A stretch of 64,000 nucleotides of DNA from JADGQM01 sp964441945 (lineage in GTDB: Bacteria > Desulfobacterota > Syntrophobacteria > Syntrophobacterales > Syntrophobacteraceae): positions 1 to 64,000 of the forward strand of contig CAYTWB010000006.1 of NCBI GenBank assembly GCA_964441945.1, given 5' to 3'. This document shows positions 17,188 to 27,689 of this stretch, in pieces. The position numbers and the translations under genes are program-made. Position 1 is the stretch's first letter; each line of letters opens with the position of its first letter. A model generated the notes under the pieces. That model saw only the letters and a list, made by a program, of their open reading frames with translations, was not told the origin of the DNA and did no database searches.

Positions 17188-19809
17188 TCAACGAGCTGTA
17201 TCAGAATTCCACTCTTCAAAGCCGAGTTCTCCCCAGTCTGGAGCACTCAACTGCTTGAATAGACAGTAGTCGGAATAGACGGTCAACAGCTGCTTCATCT
17301 CCATGCTGATCGTCCGGTTGCGCTTCGAGCCACCCAGCAGAAGGTTCTTGAGGATGGTCTCGGTGAAGAACCTCGAACGCGCCGCCTGCCTGATCGAAGG
17401 CGCGAAGAGCCTCATCAAGACCGGGTCTAAAGAGTCCACGAGCATAAAGTCCGAGGCGTGGATTTCGGGTTTGCCAAAATATCCATGATTTGGGGCACGG
17501 TCCGTGTCGATCGCCATGATGACGCTGAAAGCAGCATCGGGGTCTTCTCTGGAAACGATAGGCCATTCAATCCGGCATTCTGTGGCGTCGCAGGTCCAAA
17601 AAACCCATGGCCAGAGCGCCCTCAGAACAAAAGAATCACATTTCTTGTGGAATTCCCTTCGACCCAGGCCGGTCTTGCGCTGGAAGAAGACTCTCCTGGC
17701 ATGATCATCGAGCCAGGGGTAGGTCACATCGGTGAGCCCGATATTGCCCTGGGTATCCAAAATGAAGAAGCCGTCGGCCAGCCCTCTATCGAGTAGAAGC
17801 CCTACCGGCTCTTTCGTTTGAGCGTTGATCGTCTCCAGCATTCGCAGGGCATCGTATTTCAAGGGTGAGTCGGTATGCTGCAGGGCAAGTCGTTTCCAGT
17901 TGCACCAGTCATCATCCTGCAGGGGGGCAGGGATGCGGTCCCTGTTGCATACGGCAAAACAGCCTGCCCTGTCGTCGTCCAGGGACAAGTGCTTTTGGTA
18001 GTTCTCCATACCCGCTACCGCCTTGATCATTTGCTCAGAAACACGCCATGCGTCATCTTCCTGGAAGTTGGCCGAAATCCAATAGCTGAACGGGTCAGGA
18101 ACAACCGGGTCCTCTTCCTGGATCCTGCTCCTGCGAGCCCATTCTGCGATGGCGCTACTGTGTTCCGTCAGGAGAGGTTCTGAGGCAAGGATGGCTGTTT
18201 GAATGAGCTCCTTCGGGTCCCCGGGGTCGTTGAATGTGACTTCCAGCATTTGGGGGTTATGGGTCCAGGTCGGTTCCGGCGATTCGATATTTGATGTGAG
18301 ATTGAGCTCCTCATCGATATTCCGAAGGTGGTTGGGAAGGCCCGGCAGTCTTTTGCGCACGCGTTGCAGTATTTTGAAGGACTCGGTCATGCTGTTGCGA
18401 TAGCACGCCAGCGATGCTGTTAGAAACTGGTAAAGGTTAAGCAGCCTGAGTCCCTGGAGCAGCAACCCGATGGAGCTCGTCACCAGTCGCGAACGGGAAA
18501 ACAGAGGGGCGGGAACCCAGAGGGGCAATCTGAAGATGAGCCGGCGTGATCCCCAGAGCTCCGGCAGGAAGCCCACCAGAAAAGGGCGCAGGAAGTCTGC
18601 CCAACACGTGTCGTAAGCCGACATAAAGAGCTCGGGCGAACGTCTGAGGAGATCGTTGTCGCTCTTGATCGCCTCCTCCTCGCTCTGCACCAGCAGAGTC
18701 AAGGCATTCAGCATCTCTGAGAGCCTGGCTTCCAGGTTCTGTCTTTGAGATCTCCTGGCGCGCCTTTCCCGCATACGGCCCAACTCGCGCAACCCCTCGG
18801 AGATGGCGGCAATCTGGCTGACGATGTTTCTAAGATCCGGATTCGACGTCCACACGGGTGTGGCCGGGAGCGCCGGCGCCCCGTCGTCCGGTCCCGACTC
18901 CGGGTCCAAGACCGGATCGGGGATCTCTTCGCTTCCGGTGCCCGGGAAATCATAGCAGCGAGGCATGGTCCATTCGACACGGCCAAGGATTGTCTCCAAT
19001 TGAGTGAAGGGCCTGAGGGCGCGTTGAAAGAGATAGAAAAGCTCCGCATACCGGGTCGCATCCTGAGAGCGCAAAGCTTCGTATGCCGCGTCAGGGCGCA
19101 GGGCTTCGATCAAGCTCCGAAGGCGCCCCCGGCGGCCCTCGGTATCCGTTGGCTTTGCATAGCCGAATCGCGCGGTGAAACGGTGCGGCTCAACTGAAAA
19201 GGACATCTCGGCAAATTGACGGCTCAACTGGTCGGCGCAAGTACTGTAGGCATCATCAAATGCCTTCTTCATATTGTCGCGCCATGCGATGATGTCCGAC
19301 GGGACCTGGTCCTGCGGAGCCCCGTTCTCGATGCTGCGGCATCTTTGCAACAATTCTCGAGCGATCTCACTCGAATACCTCAGGCGGATGCTCTCAGCCG
19401 ATAACCAGAGCACTTTTGCCGACAGCCGATAAATCCCCGGATCCAATGGTCCGCCATCGAGTAAGTTCTTGATGAAGAGAACGGTCTGTTGCCGATCTCG
19501 CTCCACGTCTCCCGTCTGGACCAACAGGCAAAGGGCATGCCTGCCGCCGTTCCATGCGCCGGCGAAGAAAGAGAGGAGCTCGTAGATGCACACCCAGTCC
19601 GCACGGGTGCAGGCGGATGGGGGTACGATGCAGCAGACGGTACTCCACTGAGACTCCCGATCTTGTTTTGAATGGAAAAACTCGCACCACCGCTCGCTGA
19701 TCCGGGATGTGGTACAATCCACCCACAGTATGTCGGACCTCTCCCGGCCACCATGATCCATCAGGCTCCGCCAAAGGAAAGAGGATTCAGAACCGACAAG
19801 GTTTTTCAT
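17188..19809 (-). CDS. Large unknown protein of the tubulin/vWA operon
   Basis: This 873-aa protein has no family I can name. The N-terminal 150 residues alternate hydrophobic strands and helices (DILWVDCTTSR, RHALCLLVQTG), as in a Rossmann-like domain, but without a P-loop. An acidic, proline-rich linker (about 290-325) separates this from a helical middle. A C-terminal half follows with many aromatic residues and no clear membrane segments. The ATG at 19809 is two bases after the tubulin-like gene's stop, indicating tight co-expression. Because it always would be made with the tubulin-like GTPase, a scaffold or regulator role is a reasonable guess only. Confidence 0.6.
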   Translation of the reverse strand: MKNLVGSESSFLWRSLMDHGGRERSDILWVDCTTSRISERWCEFFHSKQDRESQWSTVCCIVPPSACTRADWVCIYELLSFFAGAWNGGRHALCLLVQTGDVERDRQQTVLFIKNLLDGGPLDPGIYRLSAKVLWLSAESIRLRYSSEIARELLQRCRSIENGAPQDQVPSDIIAWRDNMKKAFDDAYSTCADQLSRQFAEMSFSVEPHRFTARFGYAKPTDTEGRRGRLRSLIEALRPDAAYEALRSQDATRYAELFYLFQRALRPFTQLETILGRVEWTMPRCYDFPGTGSEEIPDPVLDPESGPDDGAPALPATPVWTSNPDLRNIVSQIAAISEGLRELGRMRERRARRSQRQNLEARLSEMLNALTLLVQSEEEAIKSDNDLLRRSPELFMSAYDTCWADFLRPFLVGFLPELWGSRRLIFRLPLWVPAPLFSRSRLVTSSIGLLLQGLRLLNLYQFLTASLACYRNSMTESFKILQRVRKRLPGLPNHLRNIDEELNLTSNIESPEPTWTHNPQMLEVTFNDPGDPKELIQTAILASEPLLTEHSSAIAEWARRSRIQEEDPVVPDPFSYWISANFQEDDAWRVSEQMIKAVAGMENYQKHLSLDDDRAGCFAVCNRDRIPAPLQDDDWCNWKRLALQHTDSPLKYDALRMLETINAQTKEPVGLLLDRGLADGFFILDTQGNIGLTDVTYPWLDDHARRVFFQRKTGLGRREFHKKCDSFVLRALWPWVFWTCDATECRIEWPIVSREDPDAAFSVIMAIDTDRAPNHGYFGKPEIHASDFMLVDSLDPVLMRLFAPSIRQAARSRFFTETILKNLLLGGSKRNRTISMEMKQLLTVYSDYCLFKQLSAPDWGELGFEEWNSDTAR

Positions 19810-19811
19810 GT

Positions 19812-22800
19812 TTAGCTTTCGGTCAGGACCGCCGGCCAGTCGCGTTCCGATTGACCTCGTAGCCGCAGAGCGTCTCGTGCCTCAAGACACTTTGTCAGGA
19901 ATTTCTCGTAGAAAACCGGAGATTCCATAAGCGTATCGAGCACCCATTGCCTGCTGAGTCCTGTCTTGATTGAAAGCCTTGACATCGGTTTGAGGAAGAA
20001 CCGGCGCAGGGGCTCTCGCAGGCCTGCCTCATTCAAGTGCCTGCATTCCAGGAATACCTTGAGAGGTCCTGGTGACGCCTCGAACCGGATGAGACACCCT
20101 TCCGGCAATCGCGTCTTTTCTGCGAGCTTATGAAGGAGCCTAGTCATTCCCTTCACACTATCAGGTGGTACTGCGGTACTCAGATAATCGTCCATGGGTG
20201 TCTGCCCAAGGAGGTTGTAGGCCAAAGTGATCTGTTCAAACATGAATCGTCTGATGGTCGTGTTTGTGCCGATAAGGTCTTTCACCTCGCCGATATCCCG
20301 GAAAACCTCTTCGTAGCGATCATAGTAGAGGTCGAGAATGAATTCATCATGGATCATGCTCAGAATGGGGATCGTTTCTTGCTCGTAGAGAAAGATGGGG
20401 TAACCGTTCGGACTTTTGCTCACGGTGACTGCCCATTCCAGCAGACTGGCAACATCGGACTTCGTGAGCGGTGCCGGCCGCACCAGGTTGATATATGGCT
20501 CTTTCATTTCCAAACTCACGCGGAACTTGTGCAGCGGCCTTTCGGTCCTGCTCATCGTATAATCGTAAGCGTCCTTCCAGTCTTCGATCTCATCGATCGC
20601 ATAGAGAGGCAGCCCAAAGCGGAACTGAAGAAGAGTGAGACTGTATGGGGAAACAGAAGTGTTGCCGTTAAGCTTGCGGTTGTCACCTTGAAGCGATTGA
20701 TATTGCCTCATCCACACATCCTGTTCAACAGGCGAAGATGGAAGAATCAGGAAGCTCACCCGACACTCTCTGAACCTCTCACCCACCTCATATTCCAGAT
20801 ATGGAGAAGAATGGCAGATAAGTTCCTTCATGGTTTTGCTATAGGCATCCACTTTTGCCTTGACTTTCCCGCGGGGATCACCTTCCCCTTCGTCAGCGCT
20901 CACGCCTCCATCGGAGGAGAAAGCGGTTGAACCCAGAGGTGGAAAAAGCCCTGACTCGGTGAAAGATTTCCGCCACATTTCCTCCCCCAGTTTCTCCACT
21001 TCAATCCTGGCAAGCCTCATCAGGGATTCGGCCACCTGCTGGGGAAAGCCTGGAAACTCACTCACTTCGAGTACTCTCGTTGCACCTCCCTTCAGCATGA
21101 TCTCAAGCCCCTTCTCCTTAATCCCCAATGCAATGTCCTCGGGTCTTGAGCGAACAGGATATTGAAAGTCGCGGATGAAAGCTGACAGCAAATCGTCGTC
21201 CACGGCGTTCGTAACGAGGGTTGACGAACTGTAAGCCCCTGTCTGTTGGTCGATAATGCTTATGATGTTTCGGAACCGCGGCCGGTCTTCCCTCAGACGC
21301 AGGATTTCTTCTTCCAGCGCTCGCTCAACTTTCTCAAGAAAGGGAATAGCCGATGCCGCCAGGTGAAAATCGGTGCACCTCCCGACTTCGGTCTTCAATT
21401 TTCGGAAAATTTTGGAGAAACTGTTGATTCGTTTTTCTCCGGGGAAGAATCTTCCCCCCGGTCGATCGCTGACAATCCTCTCCATGTGCCCCAGTAACCC
21501 TTGTATCTGCTCCAAGGCACCTCCGGAGCTTACTTCCACAAACCTCTCTCTTTTTGTCTGTATTATCTGCATGATCCTGCGCAGCAAGTCTGTACCGACA
21601 TCAGGACCGCTGCGGGCTACGATTTCACCTTTGAGCTTGCTGAGGTTCTTGCTGAATTCATTCATGAAACCAGAGTCATCCCTGGGTTTTACCGTTAAGA
21701 CCTTCGTCTCAGTTTCATGCCGAATTCTTTCATAAGCCTCATCCAGGTTCCTGACGCCTATCCTCTTAATGTACTCCTCCACCGTCTCTTTGAGGGGGGT
21801 CTGCGTCTGCTGCAGGAAGTCGGGGGATTCAGGCTGGAATTTCCTTCTCAACTGATCATCGGTCAGATTCAGATCTCTCAGGGCACGGTCGCCCATGAGA
21901 AAGTAATTCTTCGATTTCTCTGCTTCGATGCTGACTTTGCTTTGCTCTTCAGCCGTCTGGTCGTCCGGAAGGAGCAGGATGTCGTTCATTACTTCCCGGG
22001 CATAATCGATCGCAAGGTTTTCTTTCAACACTTCATAGGGGATGCGGGAAGTCGCCAGCCCGAAGGTCGAATAGGCACAGATGCGTCTTTCAGTGAAAGC
22101 GTCCTTTCCTTCAGGAGCGAATTGATTACATCTTTCGTTGGGCGTATCCGTGAGTCGTCCATTGATGTCTTCGCCAAGGGTCGTGGCACTGAAATGGAAG
22201 AGCAATTCTCCCGCCATTTGGACGACTTGGTCCGGGGAGAGTCTTGTTCGATACTCGTTGCGGTCATTCACAAGGAAGACCTTATTGAAAAGCATATCCT
22301 TCGTTGTATTGGATACGATGAGCTTTTTGGTATCCATCTCCAGAGTATAGGGATTCCCGGACAGGAAGTGATCCAGTTCTTTGAGACAACTGTAAGCGTT
22401 TGCCCGGAGCTTCATTTTGCCGGCATCGTCGGCGTTCTCTATGATGTCGGGCAACAGAAAAATGCCGTAGATAGCTGTATTGGGGATCTCGAGCTCGGCA
22501 AGAAGCGATCGGAGCATGGCTGCCAGATGGATATGGGTCCCACTCCCCGTGCCTCCGAATAGACCGGCAACAATGAAGATCTGGTTGTATTTCTTCCAGT
22601 CATTCGTTTTGATTCCTGTTTTGGACTCCTGTTTCCAATACATGAGCCTCGCTCTGAGGCCTTCTTTTATGCTGTTCCAGGATGCCAGGAAGTTCATTGC
22701 CCCGAGAGGGGGGCAAGTGGAATTTCCCAGAGAGGAGCTCGGGAGTGCAGTGAGCATGCCTTTGTAATCCCGAAACTCCGGCATTTGCCTCAGGATCTTT

Positions 22801-23096
22801 ACCACGCCGCTGCCACTGGCTGGAAAGTCGGGATTGTCGATGACTCGCTCAATGCGATCGAAGGCAATAGAGAGTGTCTCGATTCCATGGTCAGTACCGG
22901 AGCTTTCCAGAGGTTGGGGGCCCGAGTCAACCACAAGAAACTGCAGGGGGTCAAAGTCTCTCAAAGCATCGGGGTTCCCGCGAAAGATTTCCTGTTGAAC
23001 GAGATCACGACAACGGACTACGGCTTCAGTTCCTTTCCCTCCGCACCCAATGATCACGGAAGGGGTCACCTTAATTTCTGAACGATTGATGAACAT
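19812..23096 (-). CDS. Tubulin/FtsZ-like GTPase (Tubulin_2 type)
   Basis: This 1094-aa protein has an N-terminal tubulin-superfamily GTPase domain. It shows VIIGCGGKGTEAVVRCRD (about 14-31) for the first nucleotide loop and GGTGSGTH (about 180-187), the tubulin signature GGGTGSG with one change. The remaining 700 residues are helical and unlike FtsZ, making it over twice the length of FtsZ. Large tubulin-like proteins of this kind are known beside vWA genes (FtsZl families, proposed to act in membrane remodelling). It likely polymerises with GTP in the cytoplasm, which is inference. The ATG at 23096 follows the vWA gene by 22 bases. Confidence 0.85.
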   Translation of the reverse strand: MFINRSEIKVTPSVIIGCGGKGTEAVVRCRDLVQQEIFRGNPDALRDFDPLQFLVVDSGPQPLESSGTDHGIETLSIAFDRIERVIDNPDFPASGSGVVKILRQMPEFRDYKGMLTALPSSSLGNSTCPPLGAMNFLASWNSIKEGLRARLMYWKQESKTGIKTNDWKKYNQIFIVAGLFGGTGSGTHIHLAAMLRSLLAELEIPNTAIYGIFLLPDIIENADDAGKMKLRANAYSCLKELDHFLSGNPYTLEMDTKKLIVSNTTKDMLFNKVFLVNDRNEYRTRLSPDQVVQMAGELLFHFSATTLGEDINGRLTDTPNERCNQFAPEGKDAFTERRICAYSTFGLATSRIPYEVLKENLAIDYAREVMNDILLLPDDQTAEEQSKVSIEAEKSKNYFLMGDRALRDLNLTDDQLRRKFQPESPDFLQQTQTPLKETVEEYIKRIGVRNLDEAYERIRHETETKVLTVKPRDDSGFMNEFSKNLSKLKGEIVARSGPDVGTDLLRRIMQIIQTKRERFVEVSSGGALEQIQGLLGHMERIVSDRPGGRFFPGEKRINSFSKIFRKLKTEVGRCTDFHLAASAIPFLEKVERALEEEILRLREDRPRFRNIISIIDQQTGAYSSSTLVTNAVDDDLLSAFIRDFQYPVRSRPEDIALGIKEKGLEIMLKGGATRVLEVSEFPGFPQQVAESLMRLARIEVEKLGEEMWRKSFTESGLFPPLGSTAFSSDGGVSADEGEGDPRGKVKAKVDAYSKTMKELICHSSPYLEYEVGERFRECRVSFLILPSSPVEQDVWMRQYQSLQGDNRKLNGNTSVSPYSLTLLQFRFGLPLYAIDEIEDWKDAYDYTMSRTERPLHKFRVSLEMKEPYINLVRPAPLTKSDVASLLEWAVTVSKSPNGYPIFLYEQETIPILSMIHDEFILDLYYDRYEEVFRDIGEVKDLIGTNTTIRRFMFEQITLAYNLLGQTPMDDYLSTAVPPDSVKGMTRLLHKLAEKTRLPEGCLIRFEASPGPLKVFLECRHLNEAGLREPLRRFFLKPMSRLSIKTGLSRQWVLDTLMESPVFYEKFLTKCLEARDALRLRGQSERDWPAVLTES

Positions 23097-23118
23097 GGCT
23101 CTCTCCTTTGGCCTCTGC

Positions 23119-26061
23119 CTAAAACCCCATCCATTGAAAGATGCTGTAAGGCTTGAGGTATAAGAAGGAAGATACTGCTAGGAAGAAGAAGGCGGGAACG
23201 ATGTAGGCATATTGAAGACCGCCGCTGCCCAGCGCGCTGTCCTGAACCTCATAGGAATAACCCCAGTCACCGCCGCCGGGGGTTGACAACATGCAGATCG
23301 AAAAGCGTCTTCCGCTGCCTTCCATGTAAATGATGTCTCCGTCAGCAGGCTGGTAGGATCCTTCGGGAAGCGGAAGAGGAATCACTTCATCTCTCCGTTC
23401 GTAGAAACAACCCCCACTGAAGGTCAAATCCTGTCTCTCCTCATCATAGTTGAACGTTCCAATGGTTCGTCCCTGGAAGACTATCCTTTGAATGCGGTCG
23501 TCTCCGTCATAGGTGTAACCTGTAAAGAGGTGCCGATGTCTGAAAATGCGGTAGAAACCCATTCCAAGAAGGCCTGCGAGTACCAGGAACGCGGCCGCGC
23601 CGCAATAGATCACCCAGAGCGGTATGAAACGCAGGTGCGTGATGAGCCTGGCAGTCTTGGAACGATGGCGGTTTCCAACGATGGTGAGAGTGTTCTCAAA
23701 CGATTTTCCGTCAAGAGTCTCGTCCGTAACGACCACATTCGCCTCGATCTTTCCCGGGCTCTTATCGTTCTTTCCGGGAATAGGAAACTCCCGGCTTTCG
23801 ATCTGATATCGAACCGTTTCGTCTCGAGCTGCCCCTCCCTCCTTGAGAGGGCTCGGACTCGCCGCCTCGATCTCAAAGTACCCTTTGGCCTGCACTCCGG
23901 GTATGGAGGTGCTCCAAATGGGAATGTCAAACCGATGAGGGATGGCTCCAGGGTAGTAGATGGTCTTCTCGACGGTCATGGGTTTCTCTTGTTCCTCGCC
24001 GATGTAGGGCGTATTCACCTCCGTCCGGTCGTGTATGAATCGAGGGATGGATATGGAGATGAACAGGGGCCGGGCATCCAGGGAGACCGTGCCGTTGCTG
24101 AGGTGGAGGGATGACTCGTAGACACCGTCGGCGATCCTGGGCGGTACGACGTCCGGCAACTGGACGGCAAGTTTGACCGGGATGAAATGGTCTGTCATGA
24201 TGCTTTGCAGTTGAATCGGGCTCACTTTGACCCATTTGTCGCTCAAACTGCTGCCCGTTTCGCTGTGCCGGAAGGGGTCAAGCGAGACCGAGAGACTGCA
24301 TCGATGATAGTCTTGATTGGTTTCGATTTCCACCCCTTCGAACTCACTGATGAAGTTCTCACCAAGGGGAGGCAGCGTAAAACGCAGTTCGGGGTTGCGC
24401 TGAGCAGCAGCGCGGTGGGTACCCCTGGCGCCGAACCATGCGTCCACGGGCACGGCGGGAAGCACATCGAGAACACGTTCGAACCCGATGGAAAGCTCTC
24501 GGGTCTGAGGCACTGTGTTGAAGGAGACCAACCCTCTGAGCTTATAGGACCCCGCCTTGTCAAATTCATGCTTTGCAACAATGACAGACTGTTCGTGATC
24601 GAAGTCCCTGAGCTTCTGTGCAGGCGTTGGAGGCATGAGGAAAGCATCCACTCGAGTCAAGGGAAGCGGATACGGCTCACTCCCTCTCCTGCCCAGCAAC
24701 TTGAATCGGAAGGCCAGGGGGGTTTGGGCCCTCAGATTGTTCGGTGCCCCCGTGTCTATTTCCAATTCCACCTGAGATCTGATATCTACCAGAAAATCGG
24801 TATCCGGAAGGTGTTCGGTCTTTCCTGCGCTGGCGTCGGTGAGCTTCACCCTCCACCTTCCGGGCGCTGCGTTCGGATGGAGGAACTTGAAGCTCTGGTA
24901 GGCTGTCGAGCCGTCACGCCTGGGTGCAGAGCTGAGTACCACCCCGCTATTCTGGCTGCCTTCACTGTCTGCGACTTTGTTCCCTTCCCTAAACAGCTCA
25001 ACACGTACTCGCTGACTTTTTCGGGCAACAGGGTAAGAAAAGAAAAATCTGCTTTGAGCCGCTATATCGGGGACGACCAGCTCGTATTCCCTGGAGCCTA
25101 CCCGCTCTTCGTCACGTACAAACCGCGTATCCCCTTTGAAAGAATAGATCTGAATGTGCCCTGGGATTGACGGAAGAAACTCCATGAGTTTCCCGATGAG
25201 CGTTGAGGAATCGGCAACAATGACCTCCCGATCTCCTGTCGTTGCCTCCTTGATCTTGCGCAGGTAATCGACCAGCACCAGGGAACCTGGCTTCTGACCG
25301 GCGGCACCGGGCGCCGCCCCTTCTTCCAAAAATGCCACGGGATAGATAGATATCTTGTCTTTTGCGTAAGACTGGACCACGGTATTGAGGATGTGCTCGG
25401 CAAAGATCGTGTTCAGGCTGTCGATGTCACTTTGGAGGTACCGCTGTCGAATCCTTCGGATAAGATCTCGGCCTGCGACAGGTTCGAGATCGTCAAGCCG
25501 CTTCCCGTCCCTGAAATGAACGTAGGGAAATCCATCGCTGATCAGGACTACCATTTTGGTACGACCGGGCCGATCCGCCTTGAGAATCTCGGCCGAAAGC
25601 GACAGGGCCATTCCCAATTCGGTATCGTCGGCCTCTCTCATCTGAGTCCGTAGAAGATCCTGGAACTCCTTGGGTTTTTCAGGGTTGCTCTCCCTGAAGG
25701 TAAAAGGAACGCTCGCAAGGCTTGCGGTGAGCATTTCCATTAGTCCGAACAGATTGGTGGTGAGCGCTTCTTTGGGACGCGCTTCTTTCTGACCCAGGAT
25801 ACATGCGGAATTGTTGAAAGGGACAATGGCCGCACGGTTATTGTCATTAGACAGCGCCAGCTGTTCGAGGATGAACGAGGCCGCAGGAACGCTCAGTCCC
25901 TGGCGATCTGTAGTGATCATCGAACCGGACCTGTCCAGAACAATGACAAGGTCGACCAGGTCACTCTCGCTCTTTTGCGCTTCCACCCTCATGGGCTGCA
26001 TTACCAATAGGAGCAACAGTAGAATAGTCAGGCCCCAAGGACCCCTTTTTCGGAAATTCAT
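23119..26061 (-). CDS. Secreted/membrane-anchored vWA protein
   Basis: This protein of about 980 aa starts with a signal peptide (hydrophobic core TILLLLLLVMQ, residues 12-22, ending near VEAQ). A von Willebrand A domain follows, with the metal site DRSGS near residue 42 and VLISDGFPY further on. A long beta-rich extracellular region comes next, then a membrane helix at about 813-840, a soluble cytoplasmic part and a final hydrophobic hairpin. It probably displays a metal-dependent protein-binding module outside the membrane while contacting the cytoplasmic tubulin-like GTPase. I chose the ATG at 26061 because it begins the signal peptide; a longer reading to 26154 would bury it. Confidence 0.85.
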   Translation of the reverse strand: MNFRKRGPWGLTILLLLLLVMQPMRVEAQKSESDLVDLVIVLDRSGSMITTDRQGLSVPAASFILEQLALSNDNNRAAIVPFNNSACILGQKEARPKEALTTNLFGLMEMLTASLASVPFTFRESNPEKPKEFQDLLRTQMREADDTELGMALSLSAEILKADRPGRTKMVVLISDGFPYVHFRDGKRLDDLEPVAGRDLIRRIRQRYLQSDIDSLNTIFAEHILNTVVQSYAKDKISIYPVAFLEEGAAPGAAGQKPGSLVLVDYLRKIKEATTGDREVIVADSSTLIGKLMEFLPSIPGHIQIYSFKGDTRFVRDEERVGSREYELVVPDIAAQSRFFFSYPVARKSQRVRVELFREGNKVADSEGSQNSGVVLSSAPRRDGSTAYQSFKFLHPNAAPGRWRVKLTDASAGKTEHLPDTDFLVDIRSQVELEIDTGAPNNLRAQTPLAFRFKLLGRRGSEPYPLPLTRVDAFLMPPTPAQKLRDFDHEQSVIVAKHEFDKAGSYKLRGLVSFNTVPQTRELSIGFERVLDVLPAVPVDAWFGARGTHRAAAQRNPELRFTLPPLGENFISEFEGVEIETNQDYHRCSLSVSLDPFRHSETGSSLSDKWVKVSPIQLQSIMTDHFIPVKLAVQLPDVVPPRIADGVYESSLHLSNGTVSLDARPLFISISIPRFIHDRTEVNTPYIGEEQEKPMTVEKTIYYPGAIPHRFDIPIWSTSIPGVQAKGYFEIEAASPSPLKEGGAARDETVRYQIESREFPIPGKNDKSPGKIEANVVVTDETLDGKSFENTLTIVGNRHRSKTARLITHLRFIPLWVIYCGAAAFLVLAGLLGMGFYRIFRHRHLFTGYTYDGDDRIQRIVFQGRTIGTFNYDEERQDLTFSGGCFYERRDEVIPLPLPEGSYQPADGDIIYMEGSGRRFSICMLSTPGGGDWGYSYEVQDSALGSGGLQYAYIVPAFFFLAVSSFLYLKPYSIFQWMGF

Positions 26062-26122
26062 GGATGATACCCCCCTCTGCCCGGTTTTGCCTCCAGGGCT
26101 CCCTCCATATGAGGCTGCCGCG

Positions 26123-27685
26123 TCACGCGCTTTCGAAGCCTGGTGTAACCTCATCTCCAGCCTGCCTTGTTTGCAACAGGTTAATCTTTTTTCTCAACTC
26201 GGCTGCTTGGGTTACTGCGCCAATCAAAGCCCTCACAAAGCCAGTAAAGTCATCCCCCCTGGCCTGAATCCTGTTTGGATCAGGAGACCTTCTACCGCTT
26301 TCAGCTGATTCCCGGTAGAATGCGTGCAGTTCTTCAAGTCGATTCCGGGCTTCCTGTACAGGAGCAGTCCACGGCAAACGGCCTGCATTGGCATCGCAGG
26401 CACCGGTGAATTCCTGACTGAGACGCTCATACTCCTCATCTATTCTCTTTTTGATTTCGTTATGCAGCCGATTGCCGTCCTCCTCCGCCTTCCGCGCATC
26501 GTCAGTTTTAGCCAGCTCTACGTTCAAGGCCTTTTCACCCCATTCAACTGCACGATTGCCGAGCACCTCATCGCAGCGCTTCAATTCCTGTAGTTCTTCC
26601 TCGAGGAGCGCTGCCCGAGGGAGTGGATCAATAGACTCCGCTGAATGGCCCGAGCATTCTTTGTCAAGTTCTTCAACCTTTTTTGCGAATGAATCAGCTG
26701 CATTCTCCCAATTCTGGTCGCTGTACCGGATGGGGTCATCTGGATATGGCCGACATATTTCGTAAAGCCCAGATATTCTGTCGAGCACCTTTCCGCTCGC
26801 AAGCGGTGCTCTCTCCCCTCTAATCGACACTTGACGATTTGGATCTTTCATAAGTTCTTGCCAGGTGCTTTGCTGCTTCCCAAGCTCATCTTTCAGCCCA
26901 TTTCTGCACACGTCGTTGCTCTGCAACAGGCTGATCAGCCTCCCATATATGTTCAAGATTACGAGGAGACTCTTGATACTATCGAGCTTTGTCCGGCACG
27001 ATTCCTGGATACTGCGGATCTCCCGGCAGGTCCCCTTGAACTGCCGGAGTTTCTTGTCGATGTCATCCTGCTTTTCTCTTTTCGCCTTCTGTAGTTCGTT
27101 GAACTCCTCCCATCGTTTCTCCCAATCGTCAAAATCCCTGATGCAGTGGGCCTCGGATGAGGACTTTGGAGGCACCTGGGCGGCTCCCCATTCTGCTTCT
27201 CCAACAAAGACGACTCTTTTTCCTGTTTCAAGTCGGTAAGGGAAATTCAGGTTGACGGCTTTCCTCTCTCTTAACCAGCCCCGGATTCGATCGAGGGAAG
27301 GTTGAAGGTCCGCCTGGCAGGCCCTGCCGGCTTCGTCGGTGTCCTCGGTTGCCTCGACAAGAATGTGTGCCTGGACCCGATGGGGTTCCTTGTCAAACGG
27401 CAGGACCTGGAGATCTTCGTCCTTATCCTCCAACGATTCGAGTATCCAGGCAATACGGTTGTGAAGCTCCGGACCGACGACAATAGCGTCTGTAGAGACA
27501 TCTTCCCATATCCTCATCCAACCGATGGTTGCCAGACATTCTCTTGCCCGGGTGGATGGACCTCGCAACACCACTTTATCGCCAAGGAACAATCCTTTCT
27601 CTTTCAAGTACTCCGGAGGGAAAACGAGGATGTCTGTACCGCCCAGAGCGGCATCCTCTTGGAGCTGTCGATAGAACGATGCCAT
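26123..27685 (-). CDS. Coiled-coil protein with CDC48-N-like start
   Basis: This 520-aa protein has two parts. Residues 1-140 look like a double-psi barrel of the CDC48 N-terminal kind: a GDKVVLRGPSTRARECLATIGW strand-turn pattern, then VGPELHNRIAWIL and repeated strand motifs. The rest, from about 185, is strongly helical and charged, with coiled-coil heptads. CDC48-type AAA ATPases use such an N-domain for substrate binding. Here the neighbour translated four bases upstream is an AAA ATPase lacking that domain, so this may be its adaptor in trans. That is inference from fold impression and context; a plain structural coiled-coil protein is the alternative. Confidence 0.6.
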   Translation of the reverse strand: MASFYRQLQEDAALGGTDILVFPPEYLKEKGLFLGDKVVLRGPSTRARECLATIGWMRIWEDVSTDAIVVGPELHNRIAWILESLEDKDEDLQVLPFDKEPHRVQAHILVEATEDTDEAGRACQADLQPSLDRIRGWLRERKAVNLNFPYRLETGKRVVFVGEAEWGAAQVPPKSSSEAHCIRDFDDWEKRWEEFNELQKAKREKQDDIDKKLRQFKGTCREIRSIQESCRTKLDSIKSLLVILNIYGRLISLLQSNDVCRNGLKDELGKQQSTWQELMKDPNRQVSIRGERAPLASGKVLDRISGLYEICRPYPDDPIRYSDQNWENAADSFAKKVEELDKECSGHSAESIDPLPRAALLEEELQELKRCDEVLGNRAVEWGEKALNVELAKTDDARKAEEDGNRLHNEIKKRIDEEYERLSQEFTGACDANAGRLPWTAPVQEARNRLEELHAFYRESAESGRRSPDPNRIQARGDDFTGFVRALIGAVTQAAELRKKINLLQTRQAGDEVTPGFESA

Positions 27686-27689
27686 TTCA